A program made the translations under genes and the position numbers. A DNA stretch of 48,404 bases from Dehalococcoidia bacterium (GTDB lineage Bacteria; Chloroflexota; Dehalococcoidia; SZUA-161; SpSt-899), in contig JAQTRE010000008.1 of assembly GCA_028711995.1 (NCBI GenBank), positions 1 through 48,404 of the forward strand. Direction: 5' to 3'. The notes beneath the pieces were generated by a model that was given only the letters and a program-made list of their open reading frames with translations, had not been told where the DNA came from and ran no database searches. Shown here piece after piece: positions 17,732 through 25,611 of the stretch. Numbering within the stretch: the first letter of the stretch is position 1; the number at the start of each line of letters is the position of its first letter.

Positions 17732-17986
17732 GTGAAAGAAGTTATCGCTAAAGTAATCTCACAGCAGGGCACATGTTCTGCCGGACACAGAGTCGGGGAG
17801 GAGTTTATCATCGGTCAGGAGACCCCGCCGAAGATGTGCGCCTGGGCATATTACACCCTCTTCCCCTTTGCCACAACCTTGCAGTTCGGCGGGTCGTTTC
17901 CCTGGGAGAAGGATAAAGGTAGGGTCACTGTGGCTTGCCCGGATCCGGGGAACCCGGTGATTTTTGAGCTGAGAAGGATGGACTAG
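17732..17986 (+). CDS. TIGR04076 family protein
   Basis: An 84-residue protein with the full pattern of the TIGR04076 family: VISQQGTCSAGHRVGEEF, then CAWAYYTLFPFATTLQFGG, FPWE, and VACPDPGNPVIFEL near the end. Three conserved cysteines (C15, C36, C69) suggest metal or redox binding, but the family has no established function. I prefer the GTG at 17732, which has GGTGGA upstream, over the TTG at 17699. It follows the permease by 39 nt. Confidence 0.85.
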   Translation: MKEVIAKVISQQGTCSAGHRVGEEFIIGQETPPKMCAWAYYTLFPFATTLQFGGSFPWEKDKGRVTVACPDPGNPVIFELRRMD

Positions 17987-18016
17987 GGGACCTTTTGGAT
18001 GTTTAGATAATGATAT

Positions 18017-18105
18017 TGTCATTCCCGCGAAAGCGGGAATCCATATGACGAAGCCTGGATTCCCCCGTATCAAGTACGGGGCAGGCTTATCAAGTCCGGA
18101 ATGAC
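18017..18105. repeat. Palindromic intergenic repeat of the GTCATTCCCGCGAAAGCGGGAATCC type
   Basis: The left end reads GTCATTCCCGCGAAAGCGGG (an internal hairpin: TTCCCGC-GAAA-GCGGGAA). The right end is the inverted form TCCGGAATGAC. A second inner hairpin contains CCCCGTATCAAGTACGGGG. Elements of this kind are scattered through many bacterial genomes as small, transposase-less repeats. Between the convergent TIGR04076 and yajD genes it may also act as a bidirectional terminator. Confidence 0.75.
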
Positions 18106-18177
18106 GGACGTTCTAAAGCCGTTACTGAAACGCTACACCAGAACATCGGATAAGCGGTTGCGAGATTACACTGACAA

Positions 18178-18588
18178 TCACCCTTCTTTGCCGCTCTCTT
18201 CCCTGCTCGATGGGTCTTCGATATTCAACAGATTCTTGAGGTTAGCGAAAGGTTGGAAGGTGGCAGGCGGCTTCTGCTTGCCGGGCATGATATCGTTGGG
18301 ATCGACCTTGGCCCGCTGCGCGTGCATCTGCTCGTGACAATAGATGCACAGAAGCTCCCAGTTGCTGCCATCCGGCGGATTGTTTTCGTGGTTGTGATCT
18401 TTGTGATGAACTGTGAGTTCGCGAAGTCTTACCCCGGAAAATTCACGTCCGCACCACGCACAGACCCAGGGGAACATCTTGAGCGCCCGCTCTCTGTAAG
18501 TCCTCTCTCGCTGATCCTGATACCTCAGCGAATCAGCAATGATCTGTTTCAGCCTCTCTTCATCCGATAATGGATTTTTCGATGACAT
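18178..18588 (-). CDS. yajD: YajD-type HNH nuclease family protein
   Basis: A 136-residue protein closely matching E. coli YajD in motif order: YRERALKMFPWVCAWCGREF with zinc ligands C43 and C46, LRELTVHHKDHNHENNP (catalytic His region), DGSNWELLCIYCHEQMH with N76, C81 and C84, and a C-terminal NPFADLK-like PFANLKNLL. The fold is an HNH nuclease with a zinc knuckle. The DNA or RNA target and physiological role of YajD are not settled. It has a good promoter and stands alone, read toward the palindromic repeat. Confidence 0.9.
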   Translation of the reverse strand: MSSKNPLSDEERLKQIIADSLRYQDQRERTYRERALKMFPWVCAWCGREFSGVRLRELTVHHKDHNHENNPPDGSNWELLCIYCHEQMHAQRAKVDPNDIMPGKQKPPATFQPFANLKNLLNIEDPSSREESGKEG

Positions 18589-18629
18589 GTCAGCACCCTA
18601 AATACGAATGGCCGTCGAATCTAAGGCGT

Positions 18630-18659
18630 AGTATATTCAACAGCCATGTCTATTGTCAA
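18630..18659 (-). promoter_or_regulatory. Sigma-70 promoter of yajD
   Basis: On the minus strand a perfect TTGACA (18659-18654) and TATACT (18635-18630) are separated by 18 nt, about 40 nt before the yajD start. Confidence 0.6.
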
Positions 18660-18710
18660 TTGCTGCCGCTTTGTCACACTTCACCTTGGTGCCTACTCTC
18701 TTGTAAATCA

Positions 18711-18739
18711 TGAACTCGTTAGCGATAATGGACTCATGG
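18711..18739 (+). promoter_or_regulatory. Candidate promoter of the DsbA-like selenoprotein gene
   Basis: TTGTAA (18711-18716) and GATAAT (18734-18739) are 17 nt apart and 40 nt upstream of the ATG at 18780. Confidence 0.4.
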
Positions 18740-18779
18740 CAGTGGGATTCGGGCCCTTAAGAGAGGTTTAGATCGGAAT

Positions 18780-19412
18780 ATGGCGACAGGTCGATATCTG
18801 GCAACCGTTCTGGCAATAACAGTTCTTGCCGTTATTGCGGGCATCTTCCTCTGGAACAGCGAGACTTCCCAGGTTCTCTCAGACGATGGCAATACAATAT
18901 GCGATGGATGGTGCCTTGGCCCCGAAGATGCCGCTCTAATTATTGAAACATTCCCGGACTTCACCTGACACATTTGTCGGGAAAAAGAGCAGTTTGCTCT
19001 GCAAGCCTTGGGAATGTACCCCGGACAGGTTCGGTTTGAATACCACCCCTATCCGTACTCCGATTTCGGACTCACGCTCGCCCAAGGACTTGAAGCAGCA
19101 GGTGAGCAAGGGAAGTTCTGGGAGATGCACAACCGGATGGTAGAGGATGCACCCGAGAACATGGCAGAGCTTGTGGCTGTAGCTGAAGCAGCAGGTTTGA
19201 ATACGGAGACGTTCACCGCAGCAATTGACAGCAGGAAATTTGCCGAGAAAGTCCGTGCCGCTAAGGAGTCGGCGGCAGGCAGAGGGGTTGGAGAGGTGGC
19301 GTTGTTTATCAACGGCAAGGAATATCAGAAGTCCCCGGGCACATTGGATGATCTGATTGGGGCCATCGAAGATGAACTGACAAAGACCAAACAGACAGAG
19401 GAAGTTCATTGA
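18780..19412 (+). CDS. DsbA-family thiol oxidoreductase, probable selenoprotein (in-frame TGA = Sec63)
   Basis: One frame runs from ATG 18780 to TGA 19410-19412 and is interrupted only by TGA at 18966-18968. Reading that codon as selenocysteine gives 210 residues: an N-terminal membrane anchor (ATVLAITVLAVIAGIFLW), then PDFT-U-HIC-REKEQFALQ. The TGA replaces the first Cys of the CxxC redox motif of the DsbA/thioredoxin_4 family. The rest is a normal DsbA-like helical insert (GKFWEMHNRMVEDAPEN) and C-terminal strand VALFINGKEY. A perfect hairpin just downstream (18986-19000) fits a bacterial SECIS. The cis-Pro usually found before the FING strand is Ala. The MauE/DoxX gene overlaps the end by 4 nt. 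The alternative is a single nonsense mutation. Confidence 0.8.
18966..19000 (+). promoter_or_regulatory. Putative bacterial SECIS (selenocysteine insertion) element
   Basis: TGA (18966-18968) is followed by a perfect 6-bp stem, AGAGCA (18986-18991) with TGCTCT (18995-19000), closed by the loop GTT. The first loop base G is the 24th base after the TGA. Known bacterial SECIS hairpins lie within the codons after UGA and have a G, often GU, at the top of the loop. In E. coli fdhF the key G-U is at positions 23-24. No bulged U like that of fdhF is evident. Confidence 0.7.
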
Positions 19413-19885
19413 GCCGCATTGCGCCCTTCCTCCAGAACCCCTATTTACACCTTTTCCTCCGTCTGTTCGTCGGCGGGACGTTCATGCTGTCGGCAATTTT
19501 CAAGTTTCCCCACCATACCGAGTTTGTGGATATTGTCAAAAGCTATGACCTTCTGCCCGATGCTCTGGCAGCAGCCTATGCCAATGCCCTCCCCTGGGTG
19601 GAGATTCTGGTGGGGTCATACCTGTTGCTGGGAGTACTGATCCGACCCGGCGCTGTGATTGCACTTCTGATGTGCGTCAGCTTCATGATCGCCAACATCA
19701 CCTCTCTGGTGAGGGGAGATGAACAATGCGGCAGCTGTTTTGGAGACGTGATTACACTCCCGGTCTGGCAAGCCATCGCCATAGACATTTTCCTCCTTAT
19801 TGCAGCCGTTGCGTTGCTGGCGGCCAGCGGCAGGTCATTACTTGCGCTGGATGACCTCCTCTTAAAAAGCGATAAACCCTCTTGA
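19409..19885 (+). CDS. MauE/DoxX-family redox-associated membrane protein
   Basis: A 158-residue protein with four membrane spans: HLFLRLFVGGTFMLSAIF, WVEILVGSYLLLGVLI, AVIALLMCVSFMIANI, and IAIDIFLLIAAVALLAA. A loop carries two cysteines in DEQCGSCFGD (C107, C110). MauE-like proteins pass or shuttle reducing equivalents for disulfide chemistry outside the membrane and often sit beside thioredoxin-fold partners. The TTG start overlaps the end of the DsbA-like gene by 4 nt, so translation is coupled. Together the two proteins probably form a membrane thiol/selenol relay. Confidence 0.82.
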   Translation: MSRIAPFLQNPYLHLFLRLFVGGTFMLSAIFKFPHHTEFVDIVKSYDLLPDALAAAYANALPWVEILVGSYLLLGVLIRPGAVIALLMCVSFMIANITSLVRGDEQCGSCFGDVITLPVWQAIAIDIFLLIAAVALLAASGRSLLALDDLLLKSDKPS

Positions 19886-20151
19886 TCCCAAACACCTCTC
19901 AATCACTTCCCCGATCTGCTGGAAGAAAACGACACCTGCCGTTGAACCGGTAGCATGTTGGGCAGTAGGTCATCCCCTGCGATTGCCCTTACGATCCGGG
20001 GGCAGACACTCACATTCGCAAAGCAGGCCAATTTGGTGTATAATACTTTTGTTAGTTTCAGTTTGGGCTGCTATTTACTGATCATCCCAATTCCCTCGCG
20101 TGTTGGATGACCGAACTCTAACTAGAATTCCCCAACAGAGGAGGTTATCCG

Positions 20152-20451
20152 GTGAGTTTTCAAGACAAGTCCCTCCAGTGTGCCGATTGTGGGGCCACGT
20201 TCACTTTCAGTGCAGAGGACCAAGATTTCTTCCAATCCAAAGGCTATGTCAATCAGCCCAAGCGTTGCCCTTCATGCCGTCAGGCTAAGAAGCAAGAGCG
20301 TAACCCAGGCAGCACCTATGGGGCCAATCGCCAGATGTTCCCCGCAACATGCGCCGAGTGTGGCAAGAAAACCGAAGTGCCGTTTGAACCACGTGGAGAC
20401 AAACCCGTTTACTGCAGCGATTGCTATCGTAAAGCCAAACCGAACAGGTAG
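20152..20451 (+). CDS. Double CxxC zinc-ribbon protein
   Basis: A 99-residue protein with two zinc-ribbon units. The first pairs C10-x2-C13 (LQCADCGATFTFS) with C39-x2-C42 (KRCPSCR). The second pairs C67-x2-C70 (ATCAECGKKTEVPF) with C88-x2-C91 (VYCSDC). The middle QDFFQSKGY is typical of the small 'CxxC-x17-CxxC' proteins found in many bacteria, often without known function. The GTG start has AGAGGAGG upstream. A possible -10 box TATAAT lies at 20039. It precedes two RNA-binding genes, so a role in RNA handling is an inference. Confidence 0.85.
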   Translation: MSFQDKSLQCADCGATFTFSAEDQDFFQSKGYVNQPKRCPSCRQAKKQERNPGSTYGANRQMFPATCAECGKKTEVPFEPRGDKPVYCSDCYRKAKPNR

Positions 20452-20573
20452 TGTTGCGAATAGTTGGCTCTGTGTGTGCCCCTGCCATCCGTTGCTGATC
20501 GGAGTCATTTCAAGCAGCTGGGGGCAAAGCGATCAGCGTGATATCACCAAAATCTAGCATAAAGGAGCAGAAT

Positions 20574-20903
20574 ATGAAAATCTATGTGGGCAATTTGTCC
20601 TATGACATGACACAGGAAGAACTACTGCAAGAGTTTAAGGCGTTCGGAGCAGTGACATCGGCCGATATCATCATGGATAAATTTAGCGGGCGATCCAGGG
20701 GATATGCCTTTGTTGAAATGCCCTCGATATCAGAGGGTCAGGCTGCAATTGCCGCTCTTAATGGAAAGATGCTGAAGGACCGGACTCTCAATGTGAACGC
20801 AGCTCGAGAGCGTACTGAGAACAGGGGCGGCCCTTCTCAGGGAGATCGGCGCGGTGGTGGTGGCGGTTTCAACAGAGGAGGAAGACCAGGGGGAAGATAT
20901 TAG
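20574..20903 (+). CDS. RRM RNA-binding protein with Gly/Arg-rich tail
   Basis: A 109-residue protein: an RNA recognition motif (residues 1-80) with RNP2 IYVGNL (3-8) and RNP1 RGYAFVEM (42-49), then a tail of glycine and arginine repeats. This is the layout of the cyanobacterial and bacterial Rbp proteins, which bind single-stranded RNA and are often cold-induced. The ATG at 20574 has AAAGGAG upstream. A longer upstream frame has no ribosome site. A very similar gene follows at 21142, evidence of a local duplication. Confidence 0.92.
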   Translation: MKIYVGNLSYDMTQEELLQEFKAFGAVTSADIIMDKFSGRSRGYAFVEMPSISEGQAAIAALNGKMLKDRTLNVNAARERTENRGGPSQGDRRGGGGGFNRGGRPGGRY

Positions 20904-20937
20904 GGTGAGCCCTGAAGTTACCCGCCTCTCATCATGG

Positions 20938-20963
20938 TCAGGGCGCGATAAAACGAGCCCTGA
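20938..20963 (+). terminator. Hairpin after the first RRM gene
   Basis: TCAGGGC (20938-20944) pairs with GCCCTGA (20957-20963), a perfect 7-bp stem with a 12-nt loop. No T run follows directly. It may protect or end the transcript of the first RRM gene. Confidence 0.4.
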
Positions 20964-20965
20964 CA

Positions 20966-21018
20966 GAGGCACCCAACTCTCGGCAGAAAGTTTCCTGCAC
21001 TAAGCAATCAGAGGTTCT
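20966..21018 (-). repeat. Dispersed intergenic repeat, partial copy 5
   Basis: On the minus strand it reads CCTCTGATT, then AGTGCAGGAAACTTTCTGCC and GGGTGCC. This matches the left half of the repeat family, including the outer end and first hairpin. The G-rich right half is missing, so the copy is decayed or cut by the neighbouring hairpins. Confidence 0.5.
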
Positions 21019-21035
21019 TTAGAAACCTTTTTTCG
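21012..21035 (+). terminator. Rho-independent terminator candidate between the RRM genes
   Basis: AGGTT and AACCT form a short stem with a 7-nt loop, followed by TTTTTCGTTTTT. The stem is short but the T run is good. Confidence 0.4.
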
Positions 21036-21141
21036 TTTTTGATCAGACAAAGTATTCACTAACTCCGGAAGGCGATCAATCCGGGCCTTGGTGATTGGCA
21101 ATGGGCCAAACATTATCCTGTTGACGCGGAAGGAGGCCGAT

Positions 21142-21471
21142 ATGAATATCTATGTGGGCAACTTATCTCTTGAAGTCACTGAGGAAGAGCTGCGCCAAGA
21201 GTTTGTGGCTTTCGGAGAAGTCCTGTTTGCGACTATCGTGGATGGTAAGTATGTCAGCGGCGGTCAATCCCGGGGGCACGGATTTGTGGAGATGACGTCG
21301 CTATCTGAGGGTCAAGCAGCGATTACTGCCCTCAATGGGAAAACCTGGAAGGATACGACAATCAACGTTGTTCAGGCCCTCCCTCTTTCCAGCAGGGGAA
21401 TCGGCAATGGCTCTCGTGGTCCCAAGAGGGCGAAGTCCTTCAGCGGCAAATTCAGCCCTGGTAGATACTAG
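21142..21471 (+). CDS. RRM RNA-binding protein (second copy)
   Basis: A 109-residue RRM protein with RNP2 IYVGNL (3-8) and an RNP1 that reads SRGHGFVEM, where His replaces the usual Tyr or Phe. The sequence matches the gene at 20574 over the RRM (LSEGQAAI-ALNGK-KDTTINV). The tail has fewer glycines and ends KFSPGRY. AAGGAGG sits upstream of the ATG at 21142. A duplicated and diverged paralogue, probably with altered RNA preference. Confidence 0.92.
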   Translation: MNIYVGNLSLEVTEEELRQEFVAFGEVLFATIVDGKYVSGGQSRGHGFVEMTSLSEGQAAITALNGKTWKDTTINVVQALPLSSRGIGNGSRGPKRAKSFSGKFSPGRY

Positions 21472-21775
21472 GCTGCTGAAATAGTCCAACTCAACCCCGG
21501 TGTAGGTTGAGGGCAGGCCATCTAACCCCCATTCGTGCGGCGATCAGGGTGAGATGGATCAAATTCCCTTCAGTCATACATCAGATTCATGACATCGGTC
21601 GAGGTAAGGGCTCGGAACCAAAAGACCGCATCACCTCTTTTCAACAGTCTCCTTTTCGTAAATATGGCGTCTTTTTTGTGCTATACTATTGGGCAGATTG
21701 AGATCACTCATCCACACAAAGCCTGTGGCTTGAGTTGTCGGCTCTCAACATCTCGAATTCGCAGGAACCATCGGC
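21472..21775 (+). other. Gene-free interval upstream of the MMPL gene
   Basis: No gene is seen in 304 nt. A perfect hairpin, CTCAACC (21490-21496) with GGTTGAG (21505-21511), follows the second RRM gene. A TATACT at about 21682 could be the -10 box of the MMPL transporter gene. Confidence 0.35.
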
Positions 21776-23968
21776 GTGAGAAGACTCTCCCTTCCTACCG
21801 AATCACTGGCGCGGAGTTGCGCAAACCACCCATGGCTCACAATTGGGATTTGGGTCGGCGTACTGCTCATCTCCCTCGGTCTCATAAGTGCTTTCCTCGG
21901 TGATGCCACCACCAGTGAAATCAGATTCACCGGAAACCCGGAATCCAAGCGCGCCAGTGAACTCCTCGAGCAGCGATTGACGGGGGAGAGAAAAGCCAAT
22001 GAAGTGGTCATTATCACCTCGAAGACCCTCACCGTCGATGACGCTGCATTTCGTGAAGAGGTCCAACAGCTTTACGGCGAAATTATGGCCCTTGGCCCGG
22101 ATGTCATCAGCCGAGGACTGAACTACTACCTGATTGGTTCCAATCAGATGGTTTCCTCGGATCGTCACACCACCCTTATCACTTTGGCCATGACTGGCAA
22201 CCTGAATGACGCCCGGCAGAATATCGGCAAGGTGCACCGCATTCTTGAGCAGAACCACTCCGGAGATCAGTTTCAGGTTCTGATGACCGGCGATGCCAGC
22301 CTTAATCATAATATCAATGAGGCGGCTCGCAAGGATATGCAGACGGCTGAGATATTGGGCATACCGGTCGCTCTATTGATTCTATTACTGGTTTTCGGCG
22401 CTGTGGTGGCAGCACTCGTTCCGCTGCTGCTGGCAATGATAGCCATTGTCATTGCATTGGGCATTGTGGCCGTTTTGGGGCAGGCCTACGAGTTCTCCAC
22501 TTTTGTCACCAACATGATTGTCGCCATGGGCTTTGCGTTGGGAATTGACTATTCGCTTTTCATCGTATCTCGATACCGAGAAGAACGCTCCCGCGGGCGG
22601 GAGAAGACGGATGCGATTGTCGCCTCAGCCGCCACAGCCACCCGAGCAGTGCTCTTCAGTGGAATAACAGTTGTGCTGGCGTTGCTTGGCATGATGATCG
22701 TCCCGATCACGGTTTTCACCAGCCTTGCGGCCGGCTCTATCTTTGTAGTGATCGTTTCTATTCTGACAACACTCACTCTGCTTCCGGCCGTGCTGAGTCT
22801 GGTGGGCGATCGCATCAACAGTCTGCACGTGCCGATACTGGGAAGGCGTCTGGATGCTCAAGCCGAAGCCAACAAGGATGGTTTGTGGAATGCAATTGCC
22901 CGGTCAGTAATGAAGCGCCCGTTACTCAACCTGATCCTAGCAGCTGGCATATTGATTGCCGCCATTGTGCCTCTATCTGGATTTCACCTCGGGGCAGCAG
23001 GAGTCAGCTCATTGCCGGATCGCATGGAGTCCAAACAGGCTTACCTGATTCTGGAAAAGGATTTTTCCTTTGGACTGGTCAGTCCGGCCCGGGTTGCCAT
23101 CGATGGAGATATCGACTCGCCTTCGGTGCAAGGCGGAATTGAGCGTCTCAAGACAATGCTGGCCACAGACTCTTCCTTTTATGGGACGCCCACTCTGCAG
23201 GTCAATACTGGCAGAGATATGGCTGAACTCTCCTGTCCGGTGGTCGGCGACCCGACGAGCGAGCAAGCCATCGATGCTGTTAGGAAACTGCGCGCCGACT
23301 ATATTCCAGAAGCGTTCAATGGAGTTGATGCAGAAGTGCTGGTAACCGGGAAGACCGCTGGAAATATCGACTATGTTGACATCACCGGCAACTATTTGCC
23401 CATCGTGCTGATCTTTGTCCTGATCCTGAGCTTCGTTTTCCTCACGGTGGTTTTTCACTCCATCGTGATTCCACTCACCTCCATCCTGATGAACCTTCTT
23501 GCCGTAGGTGCAACGTATGGGCTGGTGGTGCTTGTTTTCCAGAAGGGATTCGGGGCCGGTGTTCTGGGGTTGCAGTCAATCGACAAGTTCGAGGCGTGGG
23601 TTCCGATATTCCTCTTCTGCATTCTGTTCGGCCTTTCGATGGATTACAATGTCTTTCTGCTCAGCCGTATCCGGGAGCGCTATGAGCTCACCGGGGATAA
23701 CGCGGAATCGGTGGCCTTTGGGCTGAGTTCAACCGGGAGCATTATTACCGGAGCGGCATTCATAATGGTGGCTATTCTCGCCGCCTTTGCTTCGGGAGAC
23801 CTGGTCATGTTGCAACAGCTGGGGTTCGGCATGGCAGTGGCTGTGTTCCTGGATGCTACCATCGTTCGCTGCATCCTGGTGCCCTCCATCATGCAGCTTC
23901 TGGGAACGCGCAACTGGTATCTCCCCGGCGTGCTGAAATGGATACCTCAAGTCCGCCTCAGAGAATAA
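21776..23968 (+). CDS. MMPL/RND-family membrane transporter
   Basis: A 730-residue protein of the MMPL branch of RND exporters. Two similar halves each have an outer loop domain and a bundle of membrane spans (first span WLTIGIWVGVLLISLGLI; bundles near residues 190-340 and 540-720). The internal FALGIDYSLFIVSRYREE and its counterpart FGLSMDYNVFLLSRIRE carry the Asp-Tyr pairs (D-Y) thought to relay protons. Members export lipids, hopanoids or drugs. A GTG at 21776 is used as start, with no strong ribosome site. A strong terminator follows at 23973. Confidence 0.9.
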   Translation: MRRLSLPTESLARSCANHPWLTIGIWVGVLLISLGLISAFLGDATTSEIRFTGNPESKRASELLEQRLTGERKANEVVIITSKTLTVDDAAFREEVQQLYGEIMALGPDVISRGLNYYLIGSNQMVSSDRHTTLITLAMTGNLNDARQNIGKVHRILEQNHSGDQFQVLMTGDASLNHNINEAARKDMQTAEILGIPVALLILLLVFGAVVAALVPLLLAMIAIVIALGIVAVLGQAYEFSTFVTNMIVAMGFALGIDYSLFIVSRYREERSRGREKTDAIVASAATATRAVLFSGITVVLALLGMMIVPITVFTSLAAGSIFVVIVSILTTLTLLPAVLSLVGDRINSLHVPILGRRLDAQAEANKDGLWNAIARSVMKRPLLNLILAAGILIAAIVPLSGFHLGAAGVSSLPDRMESKQAYLILEKDFSFGLVSPARVAIDGDIDSPSVQGGIERLKTMLATDSSFYGTPTLQVNTGRDMAELSCPVVGDPTSEQAIDAVRKLRADYIPEAFNGVDAEVLVTGKTAGNIDYVDITGNYLPIVLIFVLILSFVFLTVVFHSIVIPLTSILMNLLAVGATYGLVVLVFQKGFGAGVLGLQSIDKFEAWVPIFLFCILFGLSMDYNVFLLSRIRERYELTGDNAESVAFGLSSTGSIITGAAFIMVAILAAFASGDLVMLQQLGFGMAVAVFLDATIVRCILVPSIMQLLGTRNWYLPGVLKWIPQVRLRE

Positions 23969-23972
23969 CGAA

Positions 23973-24016
23973 AAAGGCCCCAGTCCTGTTCGACCTGGAG
24001 CCTTTGCTTTGTTTTT
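23973..24016. terminator. Bidirectional terminator between MMPL and CoA-transferase genes
   Basis: AAAGGC-C-CCAG and CTGG-A-GCCTTT form a long stem with one mismatch. T runs follow on the plus strand (GCTTTGTTTTT) and on the minus strand (TTTTTCG). It serves both convergent genes. Confidence 0.75.
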
Positions 24017-24034
24017 CCGTCTATCTGCTTTCGC

Positions 24035-24733
24035 CTAAAGCTCGATTTCCTTCAAATCCGGGCTGATGATCAGCTTAGGGCCAGTTACTGACTGGACATC
24101 CTCTGCGGTCAATCCGGCAACTACCTCTCTGAGGACAAGTCCTCGATGGGGAATGACCTCCATCACAGCGAGATCAGTAAATATCATGCTGACTCTGCCT
24201 ACGGTGGTAGCAGGGTAGGTCAAATCATTGACAACTTTGAGCTGATTATCCGGAGTGGTGTGTTCCATAGCGATGTACAGTTTCCTTGCGCCGGCAGCCA
24301 AATCCATCGATCCGCCGATATTGCCTACGCCATCCAAACCTCTTGACGGGTTCAGCCATCCGGCATAGTCACCCTTGGCGTTAACCTGGAGAGCTCCCAT
24401 GACCGCGATATCGATATGTCCGCCCCTGATCATACTGAATGACTGGACGATATCAAAGAAACCGCTCCCCGGCAACTCGGTCACCGGCTGACAGCTGGCA
24501 TTGATTCGATCCTGGTCTACATCATTATCATAAGCGATGGGTCCGGTCTTCAGCATGCCGATCTCTGCCTGGAGACAGATGTCCTTTCCCTCTATCCAGT
24601 CGCTGACAAGCGTCGGTATACCGATTCCCAGGTTGACGTACATGCCGTCCTTGATCTCCCGGCTGACTCTCATGGCAATCATCTCACGAGGAAGCCCCTC
24701 GAGTTTTGGTTTGTTAATTTTGTTACTTGACAC
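24035..24733 (-). CDS. 3-oxoacid CoA-transferase subunit B (ScoB/AtoA-like)
   Basis: A 232-residue class I CoA-transferase beta subunit. VNLGIGIPTLVSDWI at the start, then LQAEIGML with the Glu that forms the thioester, INASCQPVTELPG, SFSMIRGGHIDIAVMGALQ, NIGGSMDLAAGARKLYIAMEH and FTDLAVMEV are the usual ScoB landmarks. The Glu loop reads A-E-I-G rather than the standard S-E-N-G, so the acyl specificity may be changed. The GTG start has AAGGAGG upstream. It follows the A subunit by 20 nt and completes a heteromeric enzyme that moves CoA between acids. Confidence 0.9.
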   Translation of the reverse strand: MSSNKINKPKLEGLPREMIAMRVSREIKDGMYVNLGIGIPTLVSDWIEGKDICLQAEIGMLKTGPIAYDNDVDQDRINASCQPVTELPGSGFFDIVQSFSMIRGGHIDIAVMGALQVNAKGDYAGWLNPSRGLDGVGNIGGSMDLAAGARKLYIAMEHTTPDNQLKVVNDLTYPATTVGRVSMIFTDLAVMEVIPHRGLVLREVVAGLTAEDVQSVTGPKLIISPDLKEIEL

Positions 24734-24753
24734 GCTTGCATTCCTCCTTGAAT

Positions 24754-25494
24754 CTAGTTGATACCGATCTTGAACTTGGGACGCTCGACCTGGGCTACCT
24801 TCTGAACATATACCCCTGGAGTGTGTATGTCGTCAGACTTCAGCTCCCCGGGCTCAACCAGATTCTCAACTTCAGCGATGGTCACTTTGGCTGCCATAGC
24901 CATCACCGGATTAAAGTTCTGGGCTGTCTTGGCATATCTCAGATTGCCTTCCCGATCTCCGACTATGGCATGAATAAAGGCGAAATCGGGCCTCAGAGCA
25001 GTTTCCAGAATGTACTTTCTTCCGTCAAACACCCGGGTCTCTTTTTTCTTTCGGTTGACCACGATGTTGGTGAGGATGGTTTCCTCCACAACTGAGCCCA
25101 CGCCCGTTGGCGTGTAAAAGGCAGCGATCCCTGCCCCACCGGCTCGATACTTTTCAGCCAGGGTTCCCATGGGGTAAACCTCGAACTCAATCTTCCCTGC
25201 TCTCACGGCCTGTTCGAAGGGATCTTGCAGACCCTTGCTGGCTGAGCGGGGAAGGCCATAGGAATCGACGACTTTCTTGACTTGTCCGTTCTGGATCAAT
25301 TTGGCCGCTTCCTCAGTGCATCCCACCAGAGGGCCGCACCCGCAAGTCAGGGTCAGATTCTTTACCTTTTTCTCGATCAGCGCATTCAGTAACGCCCGGG
25401 GGACTCCGCACGTAAAGAAGCCGGGTATGGCTATCACAGCGCCATCTTTCACATCAGCGATCGCTTCTTCCAGACTGTTGACGACTTTGTCCAT
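24754..25494 (-). CDS. 3-oxoacid CoA-transferase subunit A (ScoA/AtoD-like)
   Basis: A 246-residue alpha subunit: AIADVKDGAVIAIPGFFTCGVPRALL at the start is the glycine loop that binds CoA, followed by LTCGCGPLVG, VVDSYGLPR, EFEVYPMGTLAEKYRAGGAG and FYTPTGVGS, all typical. The segment FIHAIVGDREGNL is also a family feature. Together with subunit B it forms the acyl-CoA transferase. A promoter is visible upstream. Without adjacent thiolase or dehydrogenase genes the acid pair is unknown. Confidence 0.9.
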   Translation of the reverse strand: MDKVVNSLEEAIADVKDGAVIAIPGFFTCGVPRALLNALIEKKVKNLTLTCGCGPLVGCTEEAAKLIQNGQVKKVVDSYGLPRSASKGLQDPFEQAVRAGKIEFEVYPMGTLAEKYRAGGAGIAAFYTPTGVGSVVEETILTNIVVNRKKKETRVFDGRKYILETALRPDFAFIHAIVGDREGNLRYAKTAQNFNPVMAMAAKVTIAEVENLVEPGELKSDDIHTPGVYVQKVAQVERPKFKIGIN

Positions 25495-25611
25495 TAACGA
25501 CTGCCTCCTAGCAAAATATGATCCGTTTGATGGATAGGCCCAGCTACACGATAAAGATATTGCACGTCACTTCAGGTGCATCCCATGTTCGTGGAAGACT
25601 ATCCTCGTAAG

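Noticed and set aside
18780-19412. Global reassignment of TGA to an amino acid
   Set aside because: Many other genes in the window (for example the genes ending at 2639, 5878-type neighbours, metF and the ABC ATPase) use TGA as their normal stop with the next gene following at once.
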